In this document: piece by piece, positions 42,448-52,845 of the stretch | Numbering within the stretch: the stretch's first letter is position 1 | Layout: every line of letters begins with the position of its first letter | Assembly: GCF_044239695.1 (NCBI RefSeq) | Contig: NZ_JBIIAW010000001.1 | Location: 1-64,000, forward strand | Direction: 5' to 3' | Length of the DNA stretch: 64,000 bases | From: Pseudolysinimonas_A sp044239695 | GTDB taxonomy: Bacteria; Actinomycetota; Actinomycetes; Actinomycetales; Microbacteriaceae | Translations under genes and position numbers: made by a program | Notes under the pieces: generated by a model | The model's database searches: none | The model's input: the letters and a program-made list of their open reading frames with translations, nothing else | What the model was told of the DNA's origin: nothing

Positions 42448-43074
42448 GTGAGCGCCACCCGTCCCGATCGTCGCCCCCTCGACGGCCGCTTCATCCGCCT
42501 CGAACCCTTCACCGTCGAGCACCTCCCCGGCCTCTGGACGGCGCTCGGGCGCCCCGAGGTGTTCGCCGGCGGGTACGGCGGCGGGCCGGCGGGTCTGCCG
42601 GCCGACGAGGCCGCCTTCGCCGAGTGGGCGCCGCGCTACTTCCCGCACGAGCAAGGCGTCACCTACGTCGCGCGTCTCGCGGCCGGTCCCGACGCCGGAA
42701 CGATCGTCGGGGCGTCGAGTCTCGCCGACCTCGACCTCGAGAACGAGAGTGCGCACATCGGGTGGACCGCCTGGGATCCGCGCGTGTGGGCGGGGCCGGT
42801 CAATCCCGAAGCGAAGCTGCTGATGCTCGGCAGGGCCTTCGACCACGGGTTCGGGCGGGTGAAGCTGCAGGCCGACGACCGCAACGAGCGGTCCCGAGCG
42901 GCGATCACGAAGCTCGGCGCGACGTTCGAGGGCGTGCAGCGCCGCGACCGCCGCCGCGCGGACGGCACCTGGCGCGGGTCGGCGGTCTACTCGATCCTCA
43001 TCGACGAGTGGCCGGCCGTGCGCGCGGGACTTGAGGCGCGGCTGGCGAACGCCGTGCCTCCCGTGCTTGCGTAG
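42448..43074 (+). CDS. GNAT family N-acetyltransferase
   Basis: A 208-residue RimJ/RimL-type acetyltransferase: LDGRFIRLEPFTVEHL at the N terminus, ESAHIGWTAWDPRVWAGPVNPEAKLLMLGRAFD, and VKLQADDRNERSRAAITKLGATFEGVQRRDRRRADGTWRGSAVYSIL, the latter carrying the acetyl-CoA site. The substrate is unknown. Its TAG stop forms the first half of the TAGGAT box of the next gene. Confidence 0.88.
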   Translation: MSATRPDRRPLDGRFIRLEPFTVEHLPGLWTALGRPEVFAGGYGGGPAGLPADEAAFAEWAPRYFPHEQGVTYVARLAAGPDAGTIVGASSLADLDLENESAHIGWTAWDPRVWAGPVNPEAKLLMLGRAFDHGFGRVKLQADDRNERSRAAITKLGATFEGVQRRDRRRADGTWRGSAVYSILIDEWPAVRAGLEARLANAVPPVLA

Positions 43075-43084
43075 GATTTCGGGC

Positions 43085-43405
43085 ATGGCCGAGATGGACG
43101 ACGAGACGCGCGCGGAACTCGCCGAGCTGCGCCAGAGCATCGACAACATCGACGCCGCGCTCACCCACCTGCTCGCGGAGCGGTTCAAGGCGACGCAGCG
43201 CGTGGGGCGCCTCAAGGCGAAGCGCGGCCTCCCGCCGTCGGACCCGGAGCGCGAGCGCGTGCAGACCGCGCGGCTGAAGGCCCTCGCTCTCGAGGCCCAG
43301 CTCGACCCCGCGTTCGCCGAGAAGTGGTTCAACTTCGTCGTGGCCGAGGTCATCCATCACCACGAGCAGATCGCGAGCACCGGCACGATCTCGACGACGC
43401 CGTGA
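43085..43405 (+). CDS. Chorismate mutase (AroQ type)
   Basis: A 106-residue helical protein of the AroQ fold: ELAELRQSIDNIDAALTHLLAERFKATQRVGRLKAKRGLPPSDPERERVQ. The ER/K residues of helix 1 and the LKAKRG loop supply the chorismate-binding Arg/Lys set. It converts chorismate to prephenate for Phe/Tyr synthesis. TAGGAT ends 7 bases before the ATG. The stop overlaps the SDR start. Confidence 0.9.
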   Translation: MAEMDDETRAELAELRQSIDNIDAALTHLLAERFKATQRVGRLKAKRGLPPSDPERERVQTARLKALALEAQLDPAFAEKWFNFVVAEVIHHHEQIASTGTISTTP

Positions 43406-44346
43406 GCGGCGCGATCGCGACCTGGGATCCCCGGCAGCTGCCCTCGCAGGCCGGCCGCACGATCGTCGTCACCGGGGGCAGCACCGGCATCGGCTACTGG
43501 GCCTGCGAGCAGCTCGCCGCGACCGGAGCCCGGCTGGTGATCGCGGCCCGCTACGCCCCGAAGGCGCAGGAGGCGATCGCCTCCATCCGCTCCCGGGTGC
43601 CGGGCGCCGAGGTGCTGCACGTGCCGTTCGACCTCACGTCGCTCGACTCCGTGCGGCAGACGGCGGCCGACATCCAGGGTCTCGGTGGCGTCGACGTGCT
43701 GGTCAACAACGCGGGACTGGTCGTCGCCTCCGCGCGCCGCAAGACGACGAAGGACGGGCTCGAACTCGAGGTCGGCGGCAACTTCGTCGGGCACTTCGCG
43801 CTCACCGCGCTGCTGTTCCCGGTGCTGCGGGACCGCGTCGTCGGCCTCGGGTCGCTCTCCACGATGATGACGAAGCTGGATGCCGACGACCTGATGTCGG
43901 AACGGACGTACCGGCCGTTCCGGGCGTACGCGTTCTCCAAGCACGCCGTGCACGGTTTCGCGTTCGAACTCGACCGGCGCCTGCGGGCCGCCGGGGATGC
44001 CCGAAAGTCGCTGCTCGCGCATCCGGGGTACGCGGTCAACGAACTCTCCGAGAAGCGCCCGGGTGTCATCACCAACTCGAAGGGCTGGCAGCGTCTCGGC
44101 GGCTACCTGTCGGCGCCGGTCGCCCAGGGCAAGGACCACGGGGCGTGGCCCGTCGTGCGGGCTGCCATCGATCCGGCGGCGGACTCGGGCGAGTTCTACG
44201 GCCCCGGGCAGATGCTCGGGATGCGGGGCACCCCCGTCGTGCAGGCGCCCGTCACGTCGTCGTCGTCGCCGGAGTTCGGCGCGAAGCTGTGGACGCTCGC
44301 CGAAGAGTGGTCGGGCGTCGAGTTCCCTGTCCCCACCGCGGGTTGA
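43402..44346 (+). CDS. SDR family oxidoreductase (retinol dehydrogenase-like)
   Basis: A 314-residue SDR with VVTGGSTGIGYWACEQLAATG, DVLVNNAGLVVA and the active-site AYAFSKHAVH (YxxxK). An extended C terminus as in retinol/WW-domain-type SDRs is present. GTG start overlaps the chorismate mutase stop (GTGA). The stop codon is supplied by the left arm of the cloverleaf repeat. The substrate is unknown. Confidence 0.85.
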   Translation: MSGAIATWDPRQLPSQAGRTIVVTGGSTGIGYWACEQLAATGARLVIAARYAPKAQEAIASIRSRVPGAEVLHVPFDLTSLDSVRQTAADIQGLGGVDVLVNNAGLVVASARRKTTKDGLELEVGGNFVGHFALTALLFPVLRDRVVGLGSLSTMMTKLDADDLMSERTYRPFRAYAFSKHAVHGFAFELDRRLRAAGDARKSLLAHPGYAVNELSEKRPGVITNSKGWQRLGGYLSAPVAQGKDHGAWPVVRAAIDPAADSGEFYGPGQMLGMRGTPVVQAPVTSSSSPEFGAKLWTLAEEWSGVEFPVPTAG

Positions 44347-44440
44347 GTGCCGGACGCACTGCGTCCGGTGTATCGAAACCACACCCGCGGGCTACTCGGC
44401 GACGGTTTCGATACACCGCGCTGCGCGCGGCACTCAACCC
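44340..44440. repeat. Cloverleaf-like inverted repeat, copy 2
   Basis: Same layout as 15090-15192: outer arms GGGTTGAGTGCC (44340-44351) and 44429-44440; hairpin CCGGACGC-ACT-GCGTCCGG (44350-44368); inner arms TGTATCGAAACC (44369-44380) and 44404-44415; hairpin CCGCGC-TGC-GCGCGG (44416-44430). The apical loop has GGGCTACTCGG (44389-44399). The hairpin sequences differ from copy 1 but pairing is kept. It lies between the convergent SDR and purL genes. Confidence 0.85.
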
Positions 44441-44450
44441 ACGGTGAAGG

Positions 44451-46736
44451 TCAGTAGCCGACGACGGGGCCGAAGTGGTCGGCGAGGGTCGACCGTGAGG
44501 ACGACTGGAGTTCGTCGAGCGGGATCGTGAAGTGGTCCTGCAGTTCGAGCGCGCCACCGGTGTCGGTGACGCCGATGCGCAACACCGGGTAGCCGCGACC
44601 CTCGCAGAGGCGCATGAACTTGACGTCCTCCTCACGCGGCACCGCGACGAGCACGCGGCCGGTCGACTCCGAGAACAGTGCCGTCGCGAGGTCGACCCCG
44701 TCGCGCTCCCGGAGTTCGTCGAGGAACACCCGGGCGCCGACGCCGAAGCGCAGCACGGCGTCGGTCAGCGCCGTCGCGAGACCGCCGTCGGCCAGGTCGT
44801 GCGCCGCGTTGAGCAGGCCCTCGTGCGCGGCGGCGGCCAGCAGCGAGCCCAGTTCCCGCTCGCGGGTCAGGTCGACGGTCGGCGGGCGCCCGCCGAGGTG
44901 GCCGTGCACGACTCCGGCCCAGGCGGAGCCGTCCAGCTCGAGCGCGGTCGTGCCGAGCAGGTAGAGGTTGTCGCCGGCGTCCTGCCAGCCCGACGGCACG
45001 CGGCGGGCGACGTCGTCGATGACGCCGAGCACGGCGACCACAGGCGTCGGGTGGATCGGCACGTCGCCCGTCTGGTTGTAGAACGAGACGTTGCCGCCGG
45101 TGACCGGGATGCCGATTTCGAGGCAGCCGTCGGCGAGACCGGTGACCGCGCGCTCGAACTGCCACATCACCTCGGGGTTCTCGGGGCTGCCGAAGTTCAG
45201 ACAGTCCGAGACCGCGACCGGGGTCGCTCCGGTGACGGCGACGTTGCGGTACGCCTCGGCGAGGGCGAGCTGCGCGCCCTGGTACGGGTCGAGGTAGCAG
45301 TAGCGGCCGTTGGCATCCGTCGCGACGGCGAAGCCGAGGCCGCTCGTCTCGTCGACCCGCACCATGCCCCCGTCGTCGGGGTAGGAGAGCGCGGTGTTGC
45401 CGAGCACGTACTTGTCGTACTGGTTGGTGATCCAGCTCTTGTCGGCGAGGTTGGCACTTCCCACCAGGCGAAGCAGGTCGGCCCGGAGCGCATCGCCCGA
45501 GGCGGGGCGGGGGAGCATGGATGCCGTGTCCGCGTTGAGCGCGTCGATCCAGGTCGGCCGCACGATCGGCCGCTCGTAGACGGGGCCGTCGACGGCGACG
45601 GTGCGGGGGTCGACATCCACGATCGTCTCGCCGCGCCAGGTGATGGTGAGGCGTCCGGAGTCGTTGACCTCGCCGAGCACGCTCGTCTCGACATCCCACT
45701 TGGCGGTCACGGCGAGGAAGCCCGCGAGCTTCTCCGGCGTGACGATCGCCATCATGCGCTCCTGGCTCTCCGACATGAGGATCTCCTCGGCGGTGAGCGT
45801 CGAATCGCGCAGGAGCACGGCATCCAGCTCGATCGCCATGCCGCCGTCGCCGTTGCTGGCGAGCTCGGAGGTGGCGCACGAGATGCCGGCGGCGCCCAGA
45901 TCCTGGATGCCTTCGACGAGGTCGCCCGCGAACAGTTCGAGGCAGCACTCGATGAGCACCTTCTCGGCGAACGGGTCGCCGACCTGCACGGCAGGGCGCT
46001 TCGTGGGGCCGCCCTCGGCGAACGTGTCGGAGGCGAGGATGGAGGCGCCGCCGATGCCGTCGCCGCCGGTGCGGGCACCGAACAGCACGACCTTGTTGCC
46101 CGCACCGCGAGCGTTGGCGAGGTGCAGGTCCTCGTGGCGGAGCACCCCGACCGCGAGGGCGTTGACGAGGGGGTTCGCCTGGTACACCGGGTCGAACCAG
46201 GTCTCGCCGCCGATGTTCGGCAGGCCGAGGCAGTTGGCGTAGAACGAGATGCCGCTGACGACGCCGGGCACGACGCGGGCGGTGTCGCGATGGTCGATCG
46301 CGCCGAAGCGGAGGGCGTCCATGACCGCAACCGGGCGCGCGCCCATCGAGATGATGTCGCGCACGATCCCACCGACGCCGGTCGCCGCACCCTGGAAGGG
46401 CTCGATGTACGACGGGTGGTTGTGGGACTCGATCTTGAAAGTGACGGCCCAGCCCTCGCCGATGTCGACGACGCCGGCGTTCTCGCCCATGCCGACCATG
46501 AGGTTCTTCGTCATCTCGTCGGAGACCTTCGCCCCGAACTGGCGCAGGTGCACCTTGCTCGACTTGTAGGAGCAGTGCTCGCTCCACATCACGGAGTACA
46601 TGGCGAGCTCGCCCGACGTGGGGCGGCGGCCGAGGATGTCGCGGATCCGCTGGTACTCGTCGGCTTTGAGTCCGAGAGCGGCGTAGGGCTGCTCGCGCTC
46701 GGGAGTGGTGGCGGCGTTCTCAACCGAGTCGATCAT
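44451..46736 (-). CDS. purL: Phosphoribosylformylglycinamidine synthase II
   Basis: A 761-residue PurM-fold tandem enzyme that uses ATP and ammonia to make FGAM in purine synthesis. Seen: SVMWSEHCSYKSSKVHLR, FKIESHNHPSYIEPFQGAATGVGGIVRDI, GDPFAEKVLIECCLEL, DLGAAGISCATSELASNGDGG and DCLNFGSPENPEVMWQFE. It belongs to the small type and needs PurQ and PurS, which are encoded 7 kb away. The ATG at 46736 gives the normal N terminus; an upstream alternative adds 14 residues. Confidence 0.96.
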   Translation of the reverse strand: MIDSVENAATTPEREQPYAALGLKADEYQRIRDILGRRPTSGELAMYSVMWSEHCSYKSSKVHLRQFGAKVSDEMTKNLMVGMGENAGVVDIGEGWAVTFKIESHNHPSYIEPFQGAATGVGGIVRDIISMGARPVAVMDALRFGAIDHRDTARVVPGVVSGISFYANCLGLPNIGGETWFDPVYQANPLVNALAVGVLRHEDLHLANARGAGNKVVLFGARTGGDGIGGASILASDTFAEGGPTKRPAVQVGDPFAEKVLIECCLELFAGDLVEGIQDLGAAGISCATSELASNGDGGMAIELDAVLLRDSTLTAEEILMSESQERMMAIVTPEKLAGFLAVTAKWDVETSVLGEVNDSGRLTITWRGETIVDVDPRTVAVDGPVYERPIVRPTWIDALNADTASMLPRPASGDALRADLLRLVGSANLADKSWITNQYDKYVLGNTALSYPDDGGMVRVDETSGLGFAVATDANGRYCYLDPYQGAQLALAEAYRNVAVTGATPVAVSDCLNFGSPENPEVMWQFERAVTGLADGCLEIGIPVTGGNVSFYNQTGDVPIHPTPVVAVLGVIDDVARRVPSGWQDAGDNLYLLGTTALELDGSAWAGVVHGHLGGRPPTVDLTRERELGSLLAAAAHEGLLNAAHDLADGGLATALTDAVLRFGVGARVFLDELRERDGVDLATALFSESTGRVLVAVPREEDVKFMRLCEGRGYPVLRIGVTDTGGALELQDHFTIPLDELQSSSRSTLADHFGPVVGY

Positions 46737-46780
46737 CGGGGATGAGCTTACCGGCGCGCGAAAGGCTGGCAGGATCAAGC

Positions 46781-47179
46781 GTGCTCACCCTCGCCGCCGC
46801 CATCGTCGCGCTCGTCCTCTTCGCCGGGCTGGTCGTCTTCCAGCTCGCGCTCGCCGCAGGCGCCCCGTGGGGTCGAGCGGCGTACGGGGGTCAGGCGCCG
46901 GGCGTGCTGCCCCGGCAGTTCCGCCTCTCCAGCGTCGTGGCCGCCGTGGTGTGGTCGGGGGTCGCGCTCGTCGTCGCCCGGCACGGCGGCATCCCGGTGT
47001 GGGCGCCGCTGCCGGATTCCTGGTTGCCCGTCGCCGTCTGGGTGGTCGTGGGTCTGCTCGCGATCGCCGTCGTGCTCAACACGATCACGCGCAGCCGCAT
47101 CGAGCGGGCGATCTGGCTGCCGACGACGATCGTGCTGCTCGCGGCGACCCTGACGGTCGCGCTGACGGCGGTCGTCTAA
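46781..47179 (+). CDS. Small membrane protein, unknown function
   Basis: A 132-residue protein with about four hydrophobic helices starting LTLAAAIVALVLFAGLVVFQLAL. A GTG at 46781 is preferred because an ATG at 46742 would leave only 5 bases to the divergent purL start. It is convergent with the DUF2254 gene. No family was recognised. Confidence 0.6.
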   Translation: MLTLAAAIVALVLFAGLVVFQLALAAGAPWGRAAYGGQAPGVLPRQFRLSSVVAAVVWSGVALVVARHGGIPVWAPLPDSWLPVAVWVVVGLLAIAVVLNTITRSRIERAIWLPTTIVLLAATLTVALTAVV

Positions 47180-47185
47180 GGGCGT

Positions 47186-48568
47186 TCAGCGCCAGATGCC
47201 CGCGAGCGCGCTCCGGGCATCCGCCGACATGCGAGCGAACCGCTCCCGCTCGACGGAGTCGAAGTCCCGCGCGGCGACGGTCGCGTCGAGACGGCTGAGC
47301 TGCTCCTCGACGGCGGAACGGTCGGCGTCGCGTCGGCAGGCATAGCCGACCTCGCGCAGGGCGCCGTACAGCCGTGCGGCGACATCCGGATCCGCCGCCC
47401 CGTAATGCCGCAGCTGGGCGATGCCGGTTTCCAGCAGTGCGGCGAACTCATGGCGCTGCACGAGCAGGCGGGTGATGCCGTCGTCGTCGACGAGCACGGG
47501 CGCCTGCTCGGGGAGCCGCGCGAGGTCGCTCAGCACGGCCGCGACGTGTCCGAGTGCGTGCACCGCCGTGGTCGGATCGTTGATGCCCGGCGACACGGCC
47601 CGCGTGGCGATGTCGAGCAACTGGCGCAGCCCGAAGCCGATGTCCTGCGTGGGGGTGCGTTCGTAGGCGATCCCGAACGCCAACGTGATCGCCCGAGCCA
47701 GGTCTCGCGCTTCGGCGTCCGCGACGCCGCCCCGCCGGAGTGGATCGCGGAACCACCAGAAGGCGAGCGGCGTGCCGGCCACGACGTTGGTGCCGACGGC
47801 ACGCACCTCCTCGATCACGAGATCGTGCTCGACGGCGAGGTCGACGAGCCGCTCCCGGTCGGTGCCGGTGAGGAAGCCGGAGGCGGTCGCGTCGGCGGAT
47901 CTCGCCGACTCCGGCCGCGGCGGGGGCTCCGCGCCGGCGTCGTCCTCCGGGGTCTCCCCGGTGCCACGGAGCAGATCGATCGTCGCGCTCGTCTCGCGGT
48001 GCACGTCGCGCATCACCGTCTCGATGCGCAGCTGCCGGGCGAGGTGGGCGAGGAACAGCACCAGCATGATGACGCTCGCGACGGTCAGCAGGAACGCGAG
48101 GGTGATCGCGAACCGCGGCACGGCGGCGTCGCCCTCGTCGTCGGCGTCGCGCACCGTGCGCAGCACCGTGAGCGCGAAAGCGAAGGTCGCCAGGAAGACG
48201 GCGAGCGTGCGGTGCACGACACGATCGCGCGCGAAGAGCCGGAGAACCCGGGGCGAAGCCTGGCTGCTCGCGAGCTGCAGGGCGACCACGGTCAGCGAGA
48301 AGGTGAGGGTCGTCGCCGACACGAGGGACCCGGCGATCGCGGCGAGAACGGCGCGTGCCGCGTCGGGGCCGCCGGAGAACAGGAGCGCCGCGAACCAGCC
48401 GGGGATGCGGTCGTCGAGGGCTGCGTCAGCGATCGGGACCACGACGCCGAGTGCGACCGCGACCACGATCGCGGCGACCGGGGTCGGCCACAGTCGGGCG
48501 GCGAGGCTCTCCCGCAGCGAGGCGAACCGGAGCCGGTCGCCACGGGCACGCCGGTCGCTGTGAGCCAT
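47186..48568 (-). CDS. DUF2254 family membrane protein
   Basis: A 460-residue protein with four N-terminal helices (about 25-185) including TTLTFSLTVVALQLASSQASPRVLRLFARD, the DUF2254 hallmark, and a cytoplasmic C-terminal domain with GFGLRQLLDIATRAVSPGINDPTTAV. The role is unknown; a channel or transport function has been suggested for the family. TAGCAT ends 6 bases before the ATG. Confidence 0.88.
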   Translation of the reverse strand: MAHSDRRARGDRLRFASLRESLAARLWPTPVAAIVVAVALGVVVPIADAALDDRIPGWFAALLFSGGPDAARAVLAAIAGSLVSATTLTFSLTVVALQLASSQASPRVLRLFARDRVVHRTLAVFLATFAFALTVLRTVRDADDEGDAAVPRFAITLAFLLTVASVIMLVLFLAHLARQLRIETVMRDVHRETSATIDLLRGTGETPEDDAGAEPPPRPESARSADATASGFLTGTDRERLVDLAVEHDLVIEEVRAVGTNVVAGTPLAFWWFRDPLRRGGVADAEARDLARAITLAFGIAYERTPTQDIGFGLRQLLDIATRAVSPGINDPTTAVHALGHVAAVLSDLARLPEQAPVLVDDDGITRLLVQRHEFAALLETGIAQLRHYGAADPDVAARLYGALREVGYACRRDADRSAVEEQLSRLDATVAARDFDSVERERFARMSADARSALAGIWR

Positions 48569-48638
48569 CGGGCAATGCTAGCCGCGCGCTCTCAGCGGGC
48601 CCCGAGCTAGCGTGGTGAGGGAGCAGAGGGAGCCCGAC

Positions 48639-49868
48639 GTGCCCGAACTGAACGAGTGGGGCGAATTCGCCCTGGGAACCGCGGCCGCCCTCGTGGTCGC
48701 CGTCGTCGCTGTCGCGATCGTGGCGATCCCGATCCGGCTCGTCGCCCGCCGACGCGGCTGGGAGCCGAAGCTACTGGGACGGATGCGGCGTCCGTTCCGG
48801 GCGCTCGTGCTGCTCGGCGCCCTCGCGATCGTGGTCGTGCTGTGGCTGCCCACGGATCTCGCGGACTGGCGGGGCGGCATCCTGCACGTGCTCGCGGTCG
48901 CGCTGATCGCGGCTGGCGCCTGGCTGCTGGCCGGAATCGTCGGCGTGCTGTTCGCCCGGGTCCTCGCGGGCTATCGCACCGACGTCGCCGACAACCGCGT
49001 CGCCCGCCGCGTGCACACGCAGGTCGGCATCCTGAGGCGCGTCATCTACGTGGTGATCGGCATCCTGGCGATCGGCGCCATCCTGCTGACCTTCCCCGAA
49101 GTGCAGGCGGTGGGCGCGAGTCTGCTCGCCTCGGCGGGAGTGCTGAGCGTCGTCGCGGGCATCGCGGCGCAGGGCACCCTCGCGAACGTCTTCGCCGGAC
49201 TGCAGCTCGCGTTCTCCGACGCGATCCGGGTCGACGACGTCGTGATCGCCGATGGCGAATGGGGTCGCATCGAGGAGATCACCCTCACCTACGTCGTCGT
49301 GCACGTCTGGGACGACCGCCGGCTCGTGCTGCCGTCGACCTATTTCACCTCCACCCCGTTCCAGAACTGGACGCGCCGCGGGAGCGAGCTGCTCGGCAGC
49401 GTCGAACTCGACCTGGACTGGACCGTCAGCCCGTCGAAGATGAGGGAGCACCTGGCCGAGGTGCTCGACGCCGATCCGCTCTGGGACCGCCGCTCGTCGG
49501 TGCTGCAGATCACCGACGCGACCGGCGGGCTCGTACGGGTGCGCATCCTGGTCACCGCCCAGAACGCGGGAGCCCTCTGGGACCTGCGTTGCAACGTGCG
49601 CGAGGCGATGGTCGAGTGGTTGCACGACACGCACCAGGACGCCCTGCCGCGCACGCGCGTCTCGATGATCGACCCCGCGGCGCGCACCCGGCGGCGCGCG
49701 ACGACGGAGCCGCACGAAGGCGTGTTCAGCGGGTCGGAGGGCGCCGAGCGACGCGGGCAGAGCTTCACGCAGTCGGTGCCGATCCAGCGGCCGGCGGACA
49801 CCGGCGCGGTCGCGGTCGCCCCGGAACTCCTCCCTGAGGGGGAGTCGCCGCGCGACCAGGCTCGGTAG
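48639..49868 (+). CDS. Mechanosensitive ion channel of the MscS family
   Basis: A 409-residue protein with about four helices followed by the pore helix and MscS beta domain: VGASLLASAGVLSVVAGIAAQGTLANVFAGLQLAFSDAIRVDD and VVVHVWDDRRLVLPSTYFTSTPFQNWTR. It protects against osmotic downshift. The GTG at 48639 is chosen from GGGAG 8 bases upstream; an earlier GTG adds nine residues. The C-terminal end overlaps the promoter of the next gene, and its TAG stop begins the -10 box. Confidence 0.85.
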   Translation: MPELNEWGEFALGTAAALVVAVVAVAIVAIPIRLVARRRGWEPKLLGRMRRPFRALVLLGALAIVVVLWLPTDLADWRGGILHVLAVALIAAGAWLLAGIVGVLFARVLAGYRTDVADNRVARRVHTQVGILRRVIYVVIGILAIGAILLTFPEVQAVGASLLASAGVLSVVAGIAAQGTLANVFAGLQLAFSDAIRVDDVVIADGEWGRIEEITLTYVVVHVWDDRRLVLPSTYFTSTPFQNWTRRGSELLGSVELDLDWTVSPSKMREHLAEVLDADPLWDRRSSVLQITDATGGLVRVRILVTAQNAGALWDLRCNVREAMVEWLHDTHQDALPRTRVSMIDPAARTRRRATTEPHEGVFSGSEGAERRGQSFTQSVPIQRPADTGAVAVAPELLPEGESPRDQAR

Positions 49869-49871
49869 CGT
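49827..49871 (+). promoter_or_regulatory. Exporter promoter/operator inside the 3' end of the MscS gene
   Basis: CTCC-N10-GGAG (49827-49844, inner TGAGG) is followed by exactly 21 bases and TAGCGT (49866-49871). This is the same architecture as the kinase and NatA-like promoters 45 kb away. The predicted leader is about 30 bases. The element lies in coding sequence, so codon choice could explain part of the match. Confidence 0.5.
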
Positions 49872-49909
49872 CGAGAGGAACGCGCCACCGACCATCTGGG
49901 AGTTGAGAG

Positions 49910-50823
<914 letters not shown>

Positions 50824-50824
<1 letters not shown>

Positions 50825-51633
50825 TGAGCTTCTTCAACGCACTCTCGTCGGAGGTCGGCAAGATCGTCTCCACCCGTCTGTGGTGGGTGCTCGCGATCAT
50901 CCTGTTCGGCTACGTCGCCCTCGCCGCGGCGGCGATCGGCTTCTTCCTGAGCATCAGTCCCGAAGAGGCCGGCCTGCCGATCCCCGACGACTTCCTCGCC
51001 CCGCTGGTCTACGGCATGACCACCGCGACCGGGTACGTCTTCCCGATCATCTTCGGCGCACTGTCGATCACGGCGGAGGTGCGCCACCGCACCCTCGCGA
51101 CGGCGTTCCTCGCGACCCCCCACCGGGCGGTCGTGCTCGCGGCGAAGGCCGTCGCCGGTCTGCTCGTCGGTGCCTTCTACGGCGTCGTCGGCCTGTTGGG
51201 ATCCGTCGGTGTCGGCGCACCGGTGCTCGCCGCGAGCGGCCAGCAGACCTTGCTCGACGACGGCGACACCTGGCTGCTGCTCGGCCGGATCGTGCTGGCG
51301 ATGGCGCTCTGGGGTCTCGTCGGCGTCGGACTCGGGGTGCTCATCCCGAGCCAGATCGGGTCGATCATCACGATCCTCGCCTTCACCCAGTTCGTCGAGC
51401 CGATCCTGCGCACGGCGGCGGCGTTCGCCGACTGGCTCGGCGAGATCGGCCGTTTCCTGCCCGGCGCGGCGGGGGACGCCCTGGTCGGGGCGAGCTTCTT
51501 CACGGTGTTCTCGGGTGCCGGTGCGGGCCCCGCTCCGCTGGAGTGGTGGCAGGGCGGGCTCGTGCTCGCGGCCTACGCGGTGCTGTTCGGCGCGATCGGC
51601 GCGGTCACGACCTGGCGCCGGGATCTCACCTAG
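50824..51633 (+). CDS. ABC-2 exporter permease
   Basis: A 269-residue permease with six hydrophobic helices and the cytoplasmic segment ITAEVRHRTLATAFLATPHRAVVLAAKAVAGLL, a conserved ABC-2 feature. It forms the membrane channel for the preceding ATPase. Convergent with the MFS gene. Confidence 0.87.
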
Positions 51634-51663
51634 ACCCTCGTGCGTCAGGCCTGGGTGCGCGCC

Positions 51664-52836
51664 TCATGACCAGCGGGAGGCGAGCACCGCGACGCCCGCG
51701 ACCGCGGCCATGACGAGCGCCATGGCCGCGTAACTCCCCAGGCCGGTTGCGACCAGGGGCCCGATTGCGGGAGTCAGCGCGGCGGTGATCGTGATCGGGG
51801 CGGCGAACACCCCGTTGATGGCCCCGTAGTTGCGGGTGCCCCAGCGGTCGGCGACCGCCGAACCCTGCACGAGGGTCTGGGCACCCCGCACCGCTCCGGC
51901 GAGAACGCCGACGCCGATCAGCACCGCGGCCGGACCCGGGGTCAGCGCGAGGACGACGAGCAGCAGGGCGGACAGCGCGGCGACGATCGCCACCGGAACC
52001 CAGGCCCGCGAGGCCGTCGGCAGCAGCACGAACAGCAGGCGCCCGATCACCTGCCCCGCACCGAGCAGCCCGAGGCCGACGGCCGCGAGCTCGAACGACA
52101 TCCCCTTCTCGGTGAACAGCGGGATGGCGGCCAACGTCACGCTGTACAGCGCGACCGTCACGGCGATCATGCTCACCTCGAGGAACCAGAACGAGCGCGT
52201 GCGCAGCACCGAGCGCACCGAGTGCTCGTCGCCGACGTGGTGGTGCGGGCCGTGCACCGGCCACGATCGCTCGAGCGACAGCGCGTGCAGCGGGATCGTG
52301 ACGACGGCGAGGATGCCGGCGAGCACGAGGAACGTCGCCCGCCAGTCGAGCACCGTCAGCAGCCCGGCGACGACGGGAGCGAACACCGTCGAGGCGAGTC
52401 CCCCGGCGAGGGTGAGGATCGTCATCGGACCCTGACGCCGTGCCCCGTAGCGGCGGGTGATGACGGTGAACGCCGCCTGGTAGAGGATCGCCGACTGCGC
52501 GGTTCCGACGACGAGCCAGCCGAGGCCGAATGCGACCGGGTTCGGCGCGAGTGCGACGACGACGAACCCGGCGACCCCGACGACCGACCCGAGGGTCATC
52601 ACCGACCGGGGGCCGCGGGCATCCAGTAGGCGTCCGGTGACCACGCCGGTGAGAGCGGAGACGACGAGCCCCGCCGAGAAGAGAGCCGTGACGAGGGCGA
52701 CGGGCCATCCGGTGTCGCGGGCGATCACCGGCGATGCGACGATCAGTGCGTAGTAGAGCACGCCCCAGCTGACGACCTGACCGACCGACAGGGCCGCGAG
52801 ACGCCACCCCCGCGTCGCGCGGGAGTCGTCGGTCAC
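51664..52836 (-). CDS. MFS transporter
   Basis: A 390-residue permease with about twelve helices; it begins with RGWRLAALSVGQVVSWGVLYYALIVASPVI and has the loop GRLLDARGPRSVMTLGSVVG between helices 2 and 3. The cargo is unknown. TAGCTT (52843-52848) ends 6 bases before the GTG and includes the TAG stop of the DHFR-like gene. Confidence 0.9.
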   Translation of the reverse strand: MTDDSRATRGWRLAALSVGQVVSWGVLYYALIVASPVIARDTGWPVALVTALFSAGLVVSALTGVVTGRLLDARGPRSVMTLGSVVGVAGFVVVALAPNPVAFGLGWLVVGTAQSAILYQAAFTVITRRYGARRQGPMTILTLAGGLASTVFAPVVAGLLTVLDWRATFLVLAGILAVVTIPLHALSLERSWPVHGPHHHVGDEHSVRSVLRTRSFWFLEVSMIAVTVALYSVTLAAIPLFTEKGMSFELAAVGLGLLGAGQVIGRLLFVLLPTASRAWVPVAIVAALSALLLVVLALTPGPAAVLIGVGVLAGAVRGAQTLVQGSAVADRWGTRNYGAINGVFAAPITITAALTPAIGPLVATGLGSYAAMALVMAAVAGVAVLASRWS

Positions 52837-52845
52837 GGGACGAAG

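Noticed and set aside
48609..48614. TAGCGT upstream of the MscS gene as a fourth two-component promoter
   Set aside because: No CTCC-N10-GGAG repeat lies 21 bases upstream, so it is only an ordinary -10 box.
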